From Bacteroides ovatus (GTDB taxonomy: Bacteria; Bacteroidota; Bacteroidia; Bacteroidales; Bacteroidaceae): a stretch of DNA of 44,879 nucleotides. Below the pieces are notes generated by a model. It was not told where the DNA came from. It saw only the letters and a list, made by a program, of their open reading frames with translations, and did not search any database. The stretch spans positions 1 to 44,879 of the forward strand of contig JAUUNK010000020.1 in the NCBI GenBank assembly GCA_030844565.1. The letters run 5' to 3'. Positions 1 to 9,714 of this stretch are shown here, in pieces. Every line of letters starts with the position of its first letter. Within the stretch, counting starts at the first letter, position 1. The position numbers were made by a program, and so were the translations under genes.

Positions 1-1
1 G

Positions 2-64
2 AGAAGAAACGAGATGCAGACTCCAAAGAGAACAGGAAAGAACATGCCGGATGGTAGATGGTAA
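2..64 (+). CDS. Possible C-terminal end of an upstream gene (SusD-like tail?)
   Basis: The frame starting at base 2 is open from the window edge to a TAA at 62-64 and encodes RRNEMQTPKRTGKNMPDGRW. The piece NEMQ...K.T...GRW loosely resembles SusD C-termini, such as RGEMQGNLKLTQNPGW in the SusD ending at 4763, so this may be the end of another SusD-like gene at the head of the operon. Another frame is also open to 57, so the reading frame is not certain. Only about 20 residues are visible. Low confidence. Confidence 0.3.
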   Translation, partial: RRNEMQTPKRTGKNMPDGRW

Positions 65-96
65 ACACAACTGAAATGAATTTATAATTAATACGT

Positions 97-2973
97 ATGA
101 AAAAACAATTAAGACACAGAAACGTTCCCAACCGAAGGAACTGTCTTATCGCACTCTGCTTACTGTGTGCCGCCAGCTTTGCCGCCGCACAGGAACAAGC
201 CGGAGGAGGAAAAGCCAATAAAGCTTCCTCCAAGCAACTCACTGAGACACAAAGCGTCATAATGGGGAACCAAGACCCCGAAGTCTCTGTACAAGCCATC
301 TCCACCGCATCGGGGGAGAAGCTGCAACACAGACCGGTATTCATGCTGGAATCTACACTGGATGGAGTGTTGCCCGGGCTATACGTCAACATGTCCCAAG
401 GATACACCACTTCGCAACGCGCCCTGCGGCTGAGAGGTAACACGCCTCTCATCCTTGTAGACGGCATTCCCCGCTCGGACGCCAACATCCCCGCAAGCCA
501 GATTGAATCAATCTCCATCATCAAAGACGGACTGGGGCTCTCCATGATGGGTATGTCCAGCGGAAACGGAGTAGTATACATCAAGACCAAGCGCGGGCAA
601 AGAACCTCGATGAAGATAGACTTCACCGCACAGTTCGCCTTCAGCCAACAACTGTTCCGCCCGGAGTTCCTCAACGCCTACCAATACGCCGGACTACTGA
701 ACGAAGCCTTGCAAAACGACGGGAAAGCCCCCATGTACTCGCAAACAGACCTCGAGCTTTACCGAACCGGAGCAAGCCCTTATACCCATCCCGATGTGGA
801 CTGGCAGAAGCTGCTCTTGCGCGACACCTCACCCACGCAGCAATACAACCTCAACCTCTCGGGCGGAGGAAAGACTGCCAGATACTTCATCGACTTGAAC
901 GTATATCAACAGGACGGATTCCTCAAACAGGATAATTCGCTCAACAGCTACAACACACGGGAGAACTTCAAGAAGTATTCGCTACGCACCAACACGGACA
1001 TCTCGATTACCGACCACACTCTCTTCAAAGTGAATGTCTTCGGCCAGATGTATCGCGAGACTACGCCGGGAAGGGCAATCATGGGCAGCATCTACAGAGA
1101 CCTGTACACCACTCCCAACAATGCCTACGCCGTGTTCAACCCCGACGGTTCTCTGAGCGGAAGCCCCATCTACCAGAGCAACAACCTCTACGGGCAAAGC
1201 ATCATGTCAGGCTACTACCTTTATCCCAAGACGGACTTCAACATCGACGCTACCCTGGAACACCACTTCCAAGGCGCCTTGAAGGGACTCTATGCCAGCG
1301 CCACGTATTCTTACAACTCCTCTTACCGGGAAACGCTGAACCGAAGCAAGAACTTCGCCGTATACTCTTACTGGAAAGACCCCACCGACCCCAACGCGGA
1401 AGAGCGATACGACCAAATGGCATCCTCCGGCAGCCAGGAGAATAAGACAGACTATGACCGCCTCAACCGCCTGCAATACCTAGAAGCAGCCTTGGGCTAT
1501 GACTTCAGCCTGAAGAAACATAACTTCAAGACGAAAGCCCTCTACTCATACAGCAACTACATGGTGAGCGCCAAGAACATCCCCCTCAACAAGAACGCCG
1601 CCAGCTTACGCGTCGAGTACAACTACGACAGGCGCTACCTGGCAGAGTTGGCTTTCGCCGCTATGAACATGAACTGCCTGAAACCGGGTGAGCAATGGGG
1701 CATCTTCCCCTCTCTGGGCGCCGGCTGGAACATGCACAAGGAAGAATGGTTCAACCTGCCCGCTATCGACGCCCTCAAGTTGAAAGCCACGTTCGGCATC
1801 AACGGCAACGACGGCACGGGCGCCTACTACCGAAGCGGTACGGGCACATTGAGCGATTACTACTACACCTACCTCAAGTATTACAAAGGGGGCAACGACA
1901 TCTACTGGGGCGCCACGCCCACCAAGCAATCTTCCCTGGTAGAGAACAACCTCCCCTATCTGACCAAATGGGAAAAGATTACCCGCTGGAACATCGGCGT
2001 GGATGTGCAAGCCTTCGACCGCAGCCTAAGCGCCACCGTAGAATTCTTCCATAACACCTACTCGGACGTTCTGCAAAAGTCGGTAAGCAAAGACGCCAAC
2101 CACCTTATCGGTATCGACTTGCCGAAAGAGAACCTGGGAAAATACAGAAGAAGCGGACTCGAACTGGACGTAACCTACAACAAGCAATTCGGCGACGTAC
2201 TGGTTTCTGCCAACGGCAATGCCCTGTTTTACAAAAGCAAGCTGCTTGCCAACGGAGAGAATCCCTATCCGGAATCCTACATGCAACGCGTAGGCAACAA
2301 ATACGGGCAAACCTTCGGCTACGTGGCAGACGGACTCTTCCAAAACCAGCAAGAGATTGACAACTACCTGCAAACCACCCGGATTGAAGGATACATGCCC
2401 CAACCCGGCGACGTGAAGTATCGCGACCTGAACGGCGACCACGTACTAGACGGCAAAGACATCAAAGCCATCGGAACCAACGCTCCCCTGATTGAATATG
2501 GCTTCTACCTCGGCGCCGAATGGAAGGGACTGGCACTCTCCATGCAATGGGCTGGATTGGGCAACGCACAGACTACCAGCAAAGTGATGCCGTTCACCTT
2601 CAACGCACAAAACGGATACGGGCAAGCCCTCGAAGAACACCTCGACCGCTGGACGCCGGAGAACCCCAACGCCCGCTACCCGAGACTGTCTGCCGGAAGC
2701 AACAGCTACAACGAACGCACCTCCACCTTCTGGTTGCAGAACGCAAGCTACCTGAGACTGAAGAACATCGAACTCTCTTACACCCTGCCCAAAGCATGGA
2801 CTTCACGCGCACACATCAGCGGAATCAGGTTCTTCGTCAACGGATATAACCTCGTCACCATCACCGGAGTGAAAGACCGCGACCCGGAACTGCTCGGCTT
2901 CACCGACGGAACATCGTCCGGACTGGTTCCCAATACGAAAGCATATAACTTCGGCATCAACATTCAATTCTAA
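97..2973 (+). CDS. SusC/RagA-family TonB-dependent outer-membrane transporter lacking the usual N-terminal domain
   Basis: 958-aa outer-membrane transporter of the SusC family, expected to import oligosaccharides with its SusD partner using TonB energy. A signal peptide ends near AASFAAAQ (about residue 32). The plug follows at about 60-170: LRLRGNTPLILVDGIPR, then SISIIKDG and NGVVYIKTKRGQ. The rest is beta-barrel, ending in FGINIQF with the terminal Phe typical of outer-membrane barrels. The carboxypeptidase-regulatory-like domain that normally precedes the plug is missing, and no clear TonB box (VVxGYG type) is visible; the N-terminal linker is only about 30 residues. It is first of five genes on this strand and ends 14 nt before the SusD gene. 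The middle (YRTGASPYTHPDVDW) resembles the next SusC (YRTGDSPYLYPNVDW), which suggests a tandem duplication. Substrate unknown. Confidence 0.9.
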   Translation: MKKQLRHRNVPNRRNCLIALCLLCAASFAAAQEQAGGGKANKASSKQLTETQSVIMGNQDPEVSVQAISTASGEKLQHRPVFMLESTLDGVLPGLYVNMSQGYTTSQRALRLRGNTPLILVDGIPRSDANIPASQIESISIIKDGLGLSMMGMSSGNGVVYIKTKRGQRTSMKIDFTAQFAFSQQLFRPEFLNAYQYAGLLNEALQNDGKAPMYSQTDLELYRTGASPYTHPDVDWQKLLLRDTSPTQQYNLNLSGGGKTARYFIDLNVYQQDGFLKQDNSLNSYNTRENFKKYSLRTNTDISITDHTLFKVNVFGQMYRETTPGRAIMGSIYRDLYTTPNNAYAVFNPDGSLSGSPIYQSNNLYGQSIMSGYYLYPKTDFNIDATLEHHFQGALKGLYASATYSYNSSYRETLNRSKNFAVYSYWKDPTDPNAEERYDQMASSGSQENKTDYDRLNRLQYLEAALGYDFSLKKHNFKTKALYSYSNYMVSAKNIPLNKNAASLRVEYNYDRRYLAELAFAAMNMNCLKPGEQWGIFPSLGAGWNMHKEEWFNLPAIDALKLKATFGINGNDGTGAYYRSGTGTLSDYYYTYLKYYKGGNDIYWGATPTKQSSLVENNLPYLTKWEKITRWNIGVDVQAFDRSLSATVEFFHNTYSDVLQKSVSKDANHLIGIDLPKENLGKYRRSGLELDVTYNKQFGDVLVSANGNALFYKSKLLANGENPYPESYMQRVGNKYGQTFGYVADGLFQNQQEIDNYLQTTRIEGYMPQPGDVKYRDLNGDHVLDGKDIKAIGTNAPLIEYGFYLGAEWKGLALSMQWAGLGNAQTTSKVMPFTFNAQNGYGQALEEHLDRWTPENPNARYPRLSAGSNSYNERTSTFWLQNASYLRLKNIELSYTLPKAWTSRAHISGIRFFVNGYNLVTITGVKDRDPELLGFTDGTSSGLVPNTKAYNFGINIQF

Positions 2974-2987
2974 ATCAGAAAAGCAAC

Positions 2988-4763
2988 ATGAAAAAGTTAC
3001 TATACAAGACATTTCAGGCTGCATGCATCACCGGACTGCTCACAGTAAGCGCATGCAACACGTTCGAATCCGAACCGCTTGAGTGGAAAACGGAAGCAGA
3101 CGTGACGAATCCCAAAGATTCCATAGCCACCAACATGAAATATTTGTTCAACGCCGTATACACCTCACTCCCCAGCCTCCACACCCGCCTGAGCGATTCT
3201 TACCTCGACACAGCCACCGACGACGGAGTAGCCACCCGAGATAAAGGAGGCAGCAGCAGCCTCGAGAACTACCGCAACGGCAACCTCTCTCCCGAGAACA
3301 TAGCCAGCCTCGACGGAAGTGCCTGGAAGAACTTCTATATCGGCATCCGCCGCGCCAACCTCTTTCTGGAAAAGATAGAAGGCTATCCATCCTCCACCCA
3401 GCTTCCCAAGGACGAAATCAAGAGAATGAAAGCAGAAACGAGATTGCTCCGCGCTTACTTCTATTTCGAACTGGTCAAGAGATGGGGAGGCGTGCCTTTA
3501 GTGGGAGACAGGGTTATCGACTACGACGAGAACTGGGACATCCCCCGCAGCAGCCTGGACGACTGCGCTAAATACATCCTGGACGAGATAAGCCCCGCAA
3601 GCCCCACATCTTGCTACAACGACTTGTATGATGCCATGTCCATGCCCTCCACCGACCTGGCGGGAACCGTGGGAAGAGTGAACAAAGGAGTAGCCCTCGC
3701 CCTCATATCCCGCTTGAAGCTCTACCTCGCCAGCCCACTTTACAACGAAACAGGCGACCGCGACAAATGGCAGGAAGCCGCCGACGCAGCAAAAGCTGTT
3801 ATCGACCTCAACATCTACGACCTGCACACCACTGCCGAAGAAGGCAAAGTGAGTTTCCTCGAGCTGTTCGGCGACGACAAAGCGTTCCCCAACAAAGAAG
3901 TCATCATGGTGAAGGAAGCCTCAGCAGGCAGCTCCACTCTCGAGACCAACAACAGCCCCTGCGGCTACCAACGGAACAAATGCAAAGGACTCACCAGCCC
4001 CAGCCAGAACCTCGTAGACGCCTTCCCCATGCTGGACGGCAAAAGCATCGACGACCCTACATCCAAATACCGCTACGACCCGCAGGACCCCTACGCCAAC
4101 AGAGACCCGCGACTGACCTACACCGTATTCTATAACGGCTCCCGCTGGCTAAAGAGGGACGTAGAGACCTACAACGGCGGACTGGACCGCTCCCGCAAAC
4201 CCGGCTTATTCACCACTCAAACAGGTTACTACCTGCGCAAGTTCTTAGGATTGAACGAAGAGAAAGCGGACAACTCCGGCTTCAACGGGGCAGCCCACCA
4301 CTACCAGATTATCCGCTACGCCGAAATTCTCCTGAACTATGCCGAAGCACTGAACGAAGTGGATACGGACGCCAACGCCTCACTGATAGAAGACTGCCTG
4401 ACAAAACTCCGCCAAAGAGCCGGCATAGAACCGGGCGACGACGGACGCTACGGACTGCCTGCAACCTACACCCGCGAAGAAATGCGCCGCATCATCCGCA
4501 ACGAACGCAGAGTAGAGCTGGCATTCGAAGAACACCGCTTCTGGGACATCCGCCGCTGGAAGATTGCCGACAGGGAAGAGTCTGTGATGACCCGCCCTGT
4601 GAAAGGAGTAGAGATTAGCAAACAAGCCGACGGTACTTTCCGCTACAACTATGTAGACGTGCGCACCTCTACCTTCGACGAAAAGATGTACTGGTATCCC
4701 ATACCGAGAGGTGAAATGCAAGGAAACCTGAAATTAACCCAGAATCCAGGATGGAACTATTAA
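2988..4763 (+). CDS. SusD/RagB-family nutrient-binding lipoprotein
   Basis: 591-aa surface lipoprotein that would cap the preceding SusC and bind the glycan. The signal peptide ends in a lipobox with the acylated Cys at residue 23 (LLTVSAC). SusD hallmarks are LLRAYFYFELVKRWGGVPLV (N-terminal TPR-like part), YAEILLNYAEALNEV, LRQRAGIEPG, NERRVELAFEEHRFWDIRRWK and a C-terminal YPIPRGEMQ...QNPGW. It starts 14 nt after the SusC stop and is followed 14 nt later by the next SusC. Its C-terminal half resembles the second SusD (IEPGDDGRYG against IEPGENHRYG), which supports a duplicated pair. The bound glycan cannot be read from the sequence. Confidence 0.93.
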   Translation: MKKLLYKTFQAACITGLLTVSACNTFESEPLEWKTEADVTNPKDSIATNMKYLFNAVYTSLPSLHTRLSDSYLDTATDDGVATRDKGGSSSLENYRNGNLSPENIASLDGSAWKNFYIGIRRANLFLEKIEGYPSSTQLPKDEIKRMKAETRLLRAYFYFELVKRWGGVPLVGDRVIDYDENWDIPRSSLDDCAKYILDEISPASPTSCYNDLYDAMSMPSTDLAGTVGRVNKGVALALISRLKLYLASPLYNETGDRDKWQEAADAAKAVIDLNIYDLHTTAEEGKVSFLELFGDDKAFPNKEVIMVKEASAGSSTLETNNSPCGYQRNKCKGLTSPSQNLVDAFPMLDGKSIDDPTSKYRYDPQDPYANRDPRLTYTVFYNGSRWLKRDVETYNGGLDRSRKPGLFTTQTGYYLRKFLGLNEEKADNSGFNGAAHHYQIIRYAEILLNYAEALNEVDTDANASLIEDCLTKLRQRAGIEPGDDGRYGLPATYTREEMRRIIRNERRVELAFEEHRFWDIRRWKIADREESVMTRPVKGVEISKQADGTFRYNYVDVRTSTFDEKMYWYPIPRGEMQGNLKLTQNPGWNY

Positions 4764-4777
4764 AAACACGGAATCTT

Positions 4778-7700
4778 ATGAAACGAATCATCACCCTATT
4801 AATAGCGCTTATGCCGCTTGCAGCATGGGCACAAACAATCGTCAAAGGCACGGTGAAAGACGACCTTGGCGAAGTTCTGGTCGGAGCCACTGTCCTAGAG
4901 GTAGGCAATCCGTCCAACGGAACCATCACGGACATAGATGGAAAGTTCTCTATCAAGCTCAAGTCCGCCAAAGCAAAGATAAAGGTCAGCTACATCGGCT
5001 ATATGCCCGCAACGATAACGGCGTCAAACGGCATGACCGTCACACTGGAAAGCGACGGCAACATGCTCCAGGAAGTAGAAATCGTACAACAGGGATTCGG
5101 AACCAAGTCCCGCCTCTCCAACGTCGCCTCTATCAGCCAGGTGAACGGGCTCACGCTTAGGCAATCGCCCACCGCCTCGGTGCAGAACGCGCTTGCCGGA
5201 CGTTTGCCGGGACTTTTCCAGATACAGGGAAGCGGACAGCCGGGCAAGGATGCCGCCGACATCTTTATCCGCGGTATATCCACCTACGCCAATGTCAGCA
5301 CTTCCCCGCTGGTGCTCATTGACGATGTGGAATCGGACATCGAGACGCTCTCCCAGCTATCTCCCAACGACATACAGGACATCAGTGTGCTGAAGGACGC
5401 AGGAAGTACGGCCATCTTCGGTCTGAAAGGCGCCAACGGCGTCATCCTCGTCACCACTCGCCGAGGCTCCGAAGGCAAACCGAAGATTACGTTCCGGGCG
5501 GATGTCGGCTTGCAGCAGCCTACGTATAAGAACACCTTCCTAGGCTCTTACGAAAGCCTCAAGCTCATCAAGGAAATGTATATGAACGACGAGAACATCG
5601 CCGCACTGACCGACCCTCTCTACAGCGACGAGTCGCTGGAACACTACCGTACCGGAGACTCCCCCTATCTCTATCCCAATGTGGACTGGTATGACCTGAT
5701 GTATAAAAAGACTTCCCTGATACAGCAATACAACATCGACATACAGGGCGGTACGGACAAGGTGAAGTACTTCGTAGCCATAGGCTACACCAACCAGAAC
5801 GGTCTGCTGAAAGACATGCCCAAAGAAGAAGACTTCAACAACGACTACTACCTGAAGCGCTACAACATACGCTCCAACTTTGATATTCAGATTACCAAAG
5901 ACTTCCTCTTCAAAATCAACGCCAACGCCATCCTCTCGGAGCTGAACGAACCTTATCTGCCCAACCCGGGACAATCCGGCACGTTCAGCATCTTCACCCG
6001 TCTGCTGGGCGGGCACTTCACGCCTTGGCGCTATCCCGCCTACAACCCCGACGGCAGCTACGGCATGTATAGCGGAGCCTCCATGAACCCGCTGGCATTG
6101 ATGTCGCAAGGAGGATATGACCGCGAATGGAAGAACAACGTAAACGGTAACATCACGCTGGAACACAAACTCGACTTCCTCACCAAGGGATTGAAGGTGA
6201 GAGGAGTGATGGCACTCACCAACCGCTGGGGAACCAAACGGACGCTGCACCGCAACTCGGATGACTTCCTCGCCTTCTACCACGACGCAGAGACAGACTC
6301 CTACAAGCCTATCAACCAGGATGTCTACGTGCTCCACCCCATGGCAGTGGGCGAAAGCAAGAGCAAACCCTACGTGCAAATCAACACCCGCGTGGACTTG
6401 TCATACAACAGACGATTCGGAGGACACAACGTAGGCGCCCTGCTGCTTGCCAACTGGTACTCCAACCGTGCCGGAGCCGACACTCCCAGCAACTCAATCA
6501 GCTACTCGGGACGTATAAACTACGACTACAAATCGCGATACTTGGTTGAATTCAGCGGCTCCTACAACGGTTCCGACCGCTTCACGGAGAACAACCGCTT
6601 CGACTTCTTCCCCTCCCTCTCCCTGGGTTGGAACCTGGCAGAAGAGCCTTATGCCCACGACTGGTTCAGCAAGATAAAGGTAGACATGTTGAAGCTGCGC
6701 GGTTCATACGGTCTCTCCGGAGCCGATGCAGTGGTAGGCGGCGTATACACTTACCTGGAGACTTACAAGAAGGACTACGACTACCCCTTCGGAGAATCCA
6801 CCACCACTGCCAAGATACCCGCCTACTTCCTGAGCCAGATAGCCAACGAGAACGTGAGATGGGAAGTGGAGAAGAAGCTCAACCTGGGTGTAGACCTGCG
6901 GATGTTCGACAACCGCCTGTCAGCCACCTTCGAATACTTCTACAACCGCCGGCAGGACATCCTCTCCAAACCGGAGTCCATCCCCCTCTATGCCGGGTAT
7001 ATGGACGGAGTGTTGCCTTTCATGAACATCGGGCGCACCGAGAACAAAGGATGGGATGCCGAAGTGACATGGCGCGACAAGATAGGCAACGACTTCAGCT
7101 ACTTCCTCCGCGGCATCGTCTCCCATGCCAAGAACAAAATCATTGAAATGGGAGAAGTGCCCAGCCCCTATGTACTCAGTATGAGCACAGGCAGACCCAT
7201 CGGAACCATCTTCGGTTACGTAGCCGAAGGCTTCTTCAACTCGCAGGAAGAGATAGACAACGCTCCCGCCGACAAACTGAGAAACCTGAAACCGGGCGAC
7301 ATCCGCTACAAAGACATCAGCGGACCGCAAGGCATAGCCGATGGAATCATCGACGAATATGACAAAGTAGCTATCGGCAACTCAAGGCCCGACTACAACT
7401 ACGGACTCACCGTGGGCTTCTCTTACAAGAACTTCGACGTCAGCGCCCTCTTCCAGGGAGCCACCGGAGCCTCGCTCAGCCTGCAAAAAGCCCTTCAGAT
7501 TGGCAACGGAGACGGACGCCCCCGCCCGCTACATCTCAACAGATGGAGACAATATGACGACAACAACAACCTGGTGACCGACCCCGCCCAGCTAAAGGAG
7601 ATGAACAAGAACGCCACCTTCCCCATCCTCAGCGAGCAACACGGAAACAACACCGCACAGTCCACCTTCTGGCTGCGTTCGGCAGACTATGTGCGCTGGA

Positions 7701-7918
7701 AGAACATCGAAGTAGGCTACCGCCTGCCCGAAGTGTGGACCAAGAAGCTCGGTCTCAACTCCGTCCGCTTCTACGGCTCCGCCCAAAACCTGATTACATG
7801 GTCGTCACTGGGCGACTACCAGGTGGACCCGGAAAGCAGCCGGGTCAGCTCGGGAAACCCGGTGGATACGTATCCACAGCAACGTGTGTATAACTTCGGA
7901 TGTCAAATCGTATTTTAA
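4778..7918 (+). CDS. SusC/RagA-family TonB-dependent transporter (second pair)
   Basis: 1046-aa transporter. The ATG at 4778 is preferred because it begins MKRIITLLIALMPLAAWAQ, a clean signal peptide; the longer frame from 4751 would overlap the SusD gene and put charged residues in front of it. Domains: carboxypeptidase-regulatory-like fold at about 20-100 (VKGTVKDDLGEVLVGATV...GTITDIDGKFSI), a degenerate TonB-box region (EVEIVQQGFGTKS), plug at about 115-230 (IFIRGISTY, ISVLKDAGSTAIFGLKGANG), then a barrel ending FGCQIVF. It sits between two SusD genes with 14-nt gaps on both sides. Unlike its paralogue at 97-2973, it keeps the N-terminal domain. Confidence 0.93.
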   Translation: MKRIITLLIALMPLAAWAQTIVKGTVKDDLGEVLVGATVLEVGNPSNGTITDIDGKFSIKLKSAKAKIKVSYIGYMPATITASNGMTVTLESDGNMLQEVEIVQQGFGTKSRLSNVASISQVNGLTLRQSPTASVQNALAGRLPGLFQIQGSGQPGKDAADIFIRGISTYANVSTSPLVLIDDVESDIETLSQLSPNDIQDISVLKDAGSTAIFGLKGANGVILVTTRRGSEGKPKITFRADVGLQQPTYKNTFLGSYESLKLIKEMYMNDENIAALTDPLYSDESLEHYRTGDSPYLYPNVDWYDLMYKKTSLIQQYNIDIQGGTDKVKYFVAIGYTNQNGLLKDMPKEEDFNNDYYLKRYNIRSNFDIQITKDFLFKINANAILSELNEPYLPNPGQSGTFSIFTRLLGGHFTPWRYPAYNPDGSYGMYSGASMNPLALMSQGGYDREWKNNVNGNITLEHKLDFLTKGLKVRGVMALTNRWGTKRTLHRNSDDFLAFYHDAETDSYKPINQDVYVLHPMAVGESKSKPYVQINTRVDLSYNRRFGGHNVGALLLANWYSNRAGADTPSNSISYSGRINYDYKSRYLVEFSGSYNGSDRFTENNRFDFFPSLSLGWNLAEEPYAHDWFSKIKVDMLKLRGSYGLSGADAVVGGVYTYLETYKKDYDYPFGESTTTAKIPAYFLSQIANENVRWEVEKKLNLGVDLRMFDNRLSATFEYFYNRRQDILSKPESIPLYAGYMDGVLPFMNIGRTENKGWDAEVTWRDKIGNDFSYFLRGIVSHAKNKIIEMGEVPSPYVLSMSTGRPIGTIFGYVAEGFFNSQEEIDNAPADKLRNLKPGDIRYKDISGPQGIADGIIDEYDKVAIGNSRPDYNYGLTVGFSYKNFDVSALFQGATGASLSLQKALQIGNGDGRPRPLHLNRWRQYDDNNNLVTDPAQLKEMNKNATFPILSEQHGNNTAQSTFWLRSADYVRWKNIEVGYRLPEVWTKKLGLNSVRFYGSAQNLITWSSLGDYQVDPESSRVSSGNPVDTYPQQRVYNFGCQIVF

Positions 7919-7932
7919 AAGAGCATAGTAAA

Positions 7933-9696
7933 ATGAAAAAGATTATAGCATTCTTTCTCGGCGCATGCTGCCTGCTAGCCGCCTGCACCGAAACGACGGA
8001 GGGATTTCTCGACAGCAAGGGAAAAGAGGCGGACGACCTCGAAGCCGTCTTCTCCGACAGTGTGAAAGTGATGGGGTTCCACGCCGCCCTCTTCTGGCAG
8101 GTAGGGCGTCTGACGATGACTCCCCACAACGTATCCAGCAACCTGCAAAACTACAAAGATTATGAAGCGGGCACAGATAACAGCCGGTATAGCTACTTCA
8201 AAGTGACGGAGTTCACCCCCGCCTACACGAAGGGAGACTTCAGCCAAGGCGGAACCAACGCCGGGTTCAGCGACTTCGAGAAAGGATGGAAGGAAGCCTA
8301 CCAGACCATCTACCGCTGCAACTCCTTCTTGCAAAACTACAAAAAGTCGCCCCTCCATCCCAGCACCCAGGAACGGCTTGCCTACGAAGCCCGCTTCATC
8401 CGCGCCTTCTTCTACTTCCACTTGCTGCGCCAATATGGCGGGTTGCCTCTTCTTTACGATGAAGTGATAGACCCCTTCGCCCCCACCATGCTAGAGCGCT
8501 CCACGTTTGAAGAATGCGTCAACTACCTGGCAGATGAACTCAGAACGGTAGCCGCCGCCCTGCCCCTGGAACAAGGCGGAGTGGACTACGGACGCCCCAC
8601 CCGCGCCTCGGCATTGGGAGTACTCACCGAGCTTTACGCCCTGGCAGCCAGCCCCTTGTATAACGGCGGCAACATAGGAAGCGGAAAGAACCGCCTGCTG
8701 GTGGGATATGACGACTACGACGTCAACCGGTGGCGAAACGTAGTCACCACCGCCGAAGAGCTGATGGGACTCGGAACCCACGAACTAGTGAAGGACAACG
8801 ACACCCGCCCCGGAAACGGATTCTACCTCGCCACCACCAAACGGGTCAACCGCGAGAGAATATGGTTCTGGGTGACGGTGAGCACCACCTTCCCCCACAA
8901 AGCCCTTCTGCCCAAGAGCCGCGGAGGCAGCCACCTCATCTATCCTTACCATGAACTGGTGGAGGCATTCCCGATGAAAGACGGCACGCCCATCGACAAA
9001 GAGAGCGAAGAGTACAAGAACGACCCCTATGCCAACCGCGACCCCCGCATGGACTACACCATCATCCACAATGAATCGGAATGGATAAAAAGCTCGTCGA
9101 GCACCGTGAAAGAGAAGATATACACCTACCGCGGCGCCACCGACGACGGATACGGCGTAGGCTCCGGCTCGCCCACCGGCTACTACTACCGCAAGTGCAG
9201 CAACGAGCTCAAGCTGGGCGGCAACGCCGACAGCGAAGGACAGGGACTCTCCTTCATCCGCTACGCAGACATCATGTTGCTCTATGCCGAAGCCTTGACG
9301 GAGCTGGACCTGAACAAGAACCGCAACACCATCGAACAGCAACTCTTCGAAATCCGCGACCGCGCCGGCATCGAACCGGGAGAGAACCACAGATACGGCG
9401 TGCCCGAGAATATGGACAAAGACGAGATGATAGAATTCATCATCAACGAGCGCCGCATAGAGTTTGCCAACGAATGCGGCAACCGCTTCTGGGACCTCAA
9501 ACGCCGCAAAATGTATGAACGCCTCGACGGAGTGTGGACCAGCGCCGCCGTGTGGGAGAAGTCCGGAGAGTTCTACACCTGGTCGGTGATACCCATCGAG
9601 CAGCATTTCTTCGACGAGCGGATGTACTTCTGCGCCATTCCTCAAAGAGAAATCAATGCTTCCCACGGCAAGTTAATCCAAAACCCGGGTTGGTAA
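7933..9696 (+). CDS. SusD/RagB-family nutrient-binding lipoprotein (second pair)
   Basis: 587-aa lipoprotein. The ATG at 7933 is chosen because it gives MKKIIAFFLGACCLLAAC with the lipobox Cys at residue 18; an upstream in-frame ATG at 7900 lies inside the SusC gene. SusD signatures are ARFIRAFFYFHLLRQYGGLPLL, IRYADIMLLYAEALTELD, IRDRAGIEPG, NERRIEFANECGNRFWDLKRRK and the C-terminal CAIPQREI...QNPGW. It follows SusC by 14 nt and precedes the Ig/F5-8C-like lipoprotein by 18 nt. Expected to be the glycan-binding cap of the SusC at 4778-7918. Confidence 0.93.
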   Translation: MKKIIAFFLGACCLLAACTETTEGFLDSKGKEADDLEAVFSDSVKVMGFHAALFWQVGRLTMTPHNVSSNLQNYKDYEAGTDNSRYSYFKVTEFTPAYTKGDFSQGGTNAGFSDFEKGWKEAYQTIYRCNSFLQNYKKSPLHPSTQERLAYEARFIRAFFYFHLLRQYGGLPLLYDEVIDPFAPTMLERSTFEECVNYLADELRTVAAALPLEQGGVDYGRPTRASALGVLTELYALAASPLYNGGNIGSGKNRLLVGYDDYDVNRWRNVVTTAEELMGLGTHELVKDNDTRPGNGFYLATTKRVNRERIWFWVTVSTTFPHKALLPKSRGGSHLIYPYHELVEAFPMKDGTPIDKESEEYKNDPYANRDPRMDYTIIHNESEWIKSSSSTVKEKIYTYRGATDDGYGVGSGSPTGYYYRKCSNELKLGGNADSEGQGLSFIRYADIMLLYAEALTELDLNKNRNTIEQQLFEIRDRAGIEPGENHRYGVPENMDKDEMIEFIINERRIEFANECGNRFWDLKRRKMYERLDGVWTSAAVWEKSGEFYTWSVIPIEQHFFDERMYFCAIPQREINASHGKLIQNPGW

Positions 9697-9714
9697 CCAT
9701 TAAAACAAAGTGAT

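Noticed and set aside
2520..2849. 109-aa plus-strand frame inside the first SusC gene
   Set aside because: Out-of-frame shadow of the transporter with Arg/Pro/Gln-rich sequence and no independent signals.
4751..4777. Nine-codon N-terminal extension of the second SusC
   Set aside because: It would overlap the SusD stop and place charged residues before a good signal peptide; the ATG at 4778 is better.
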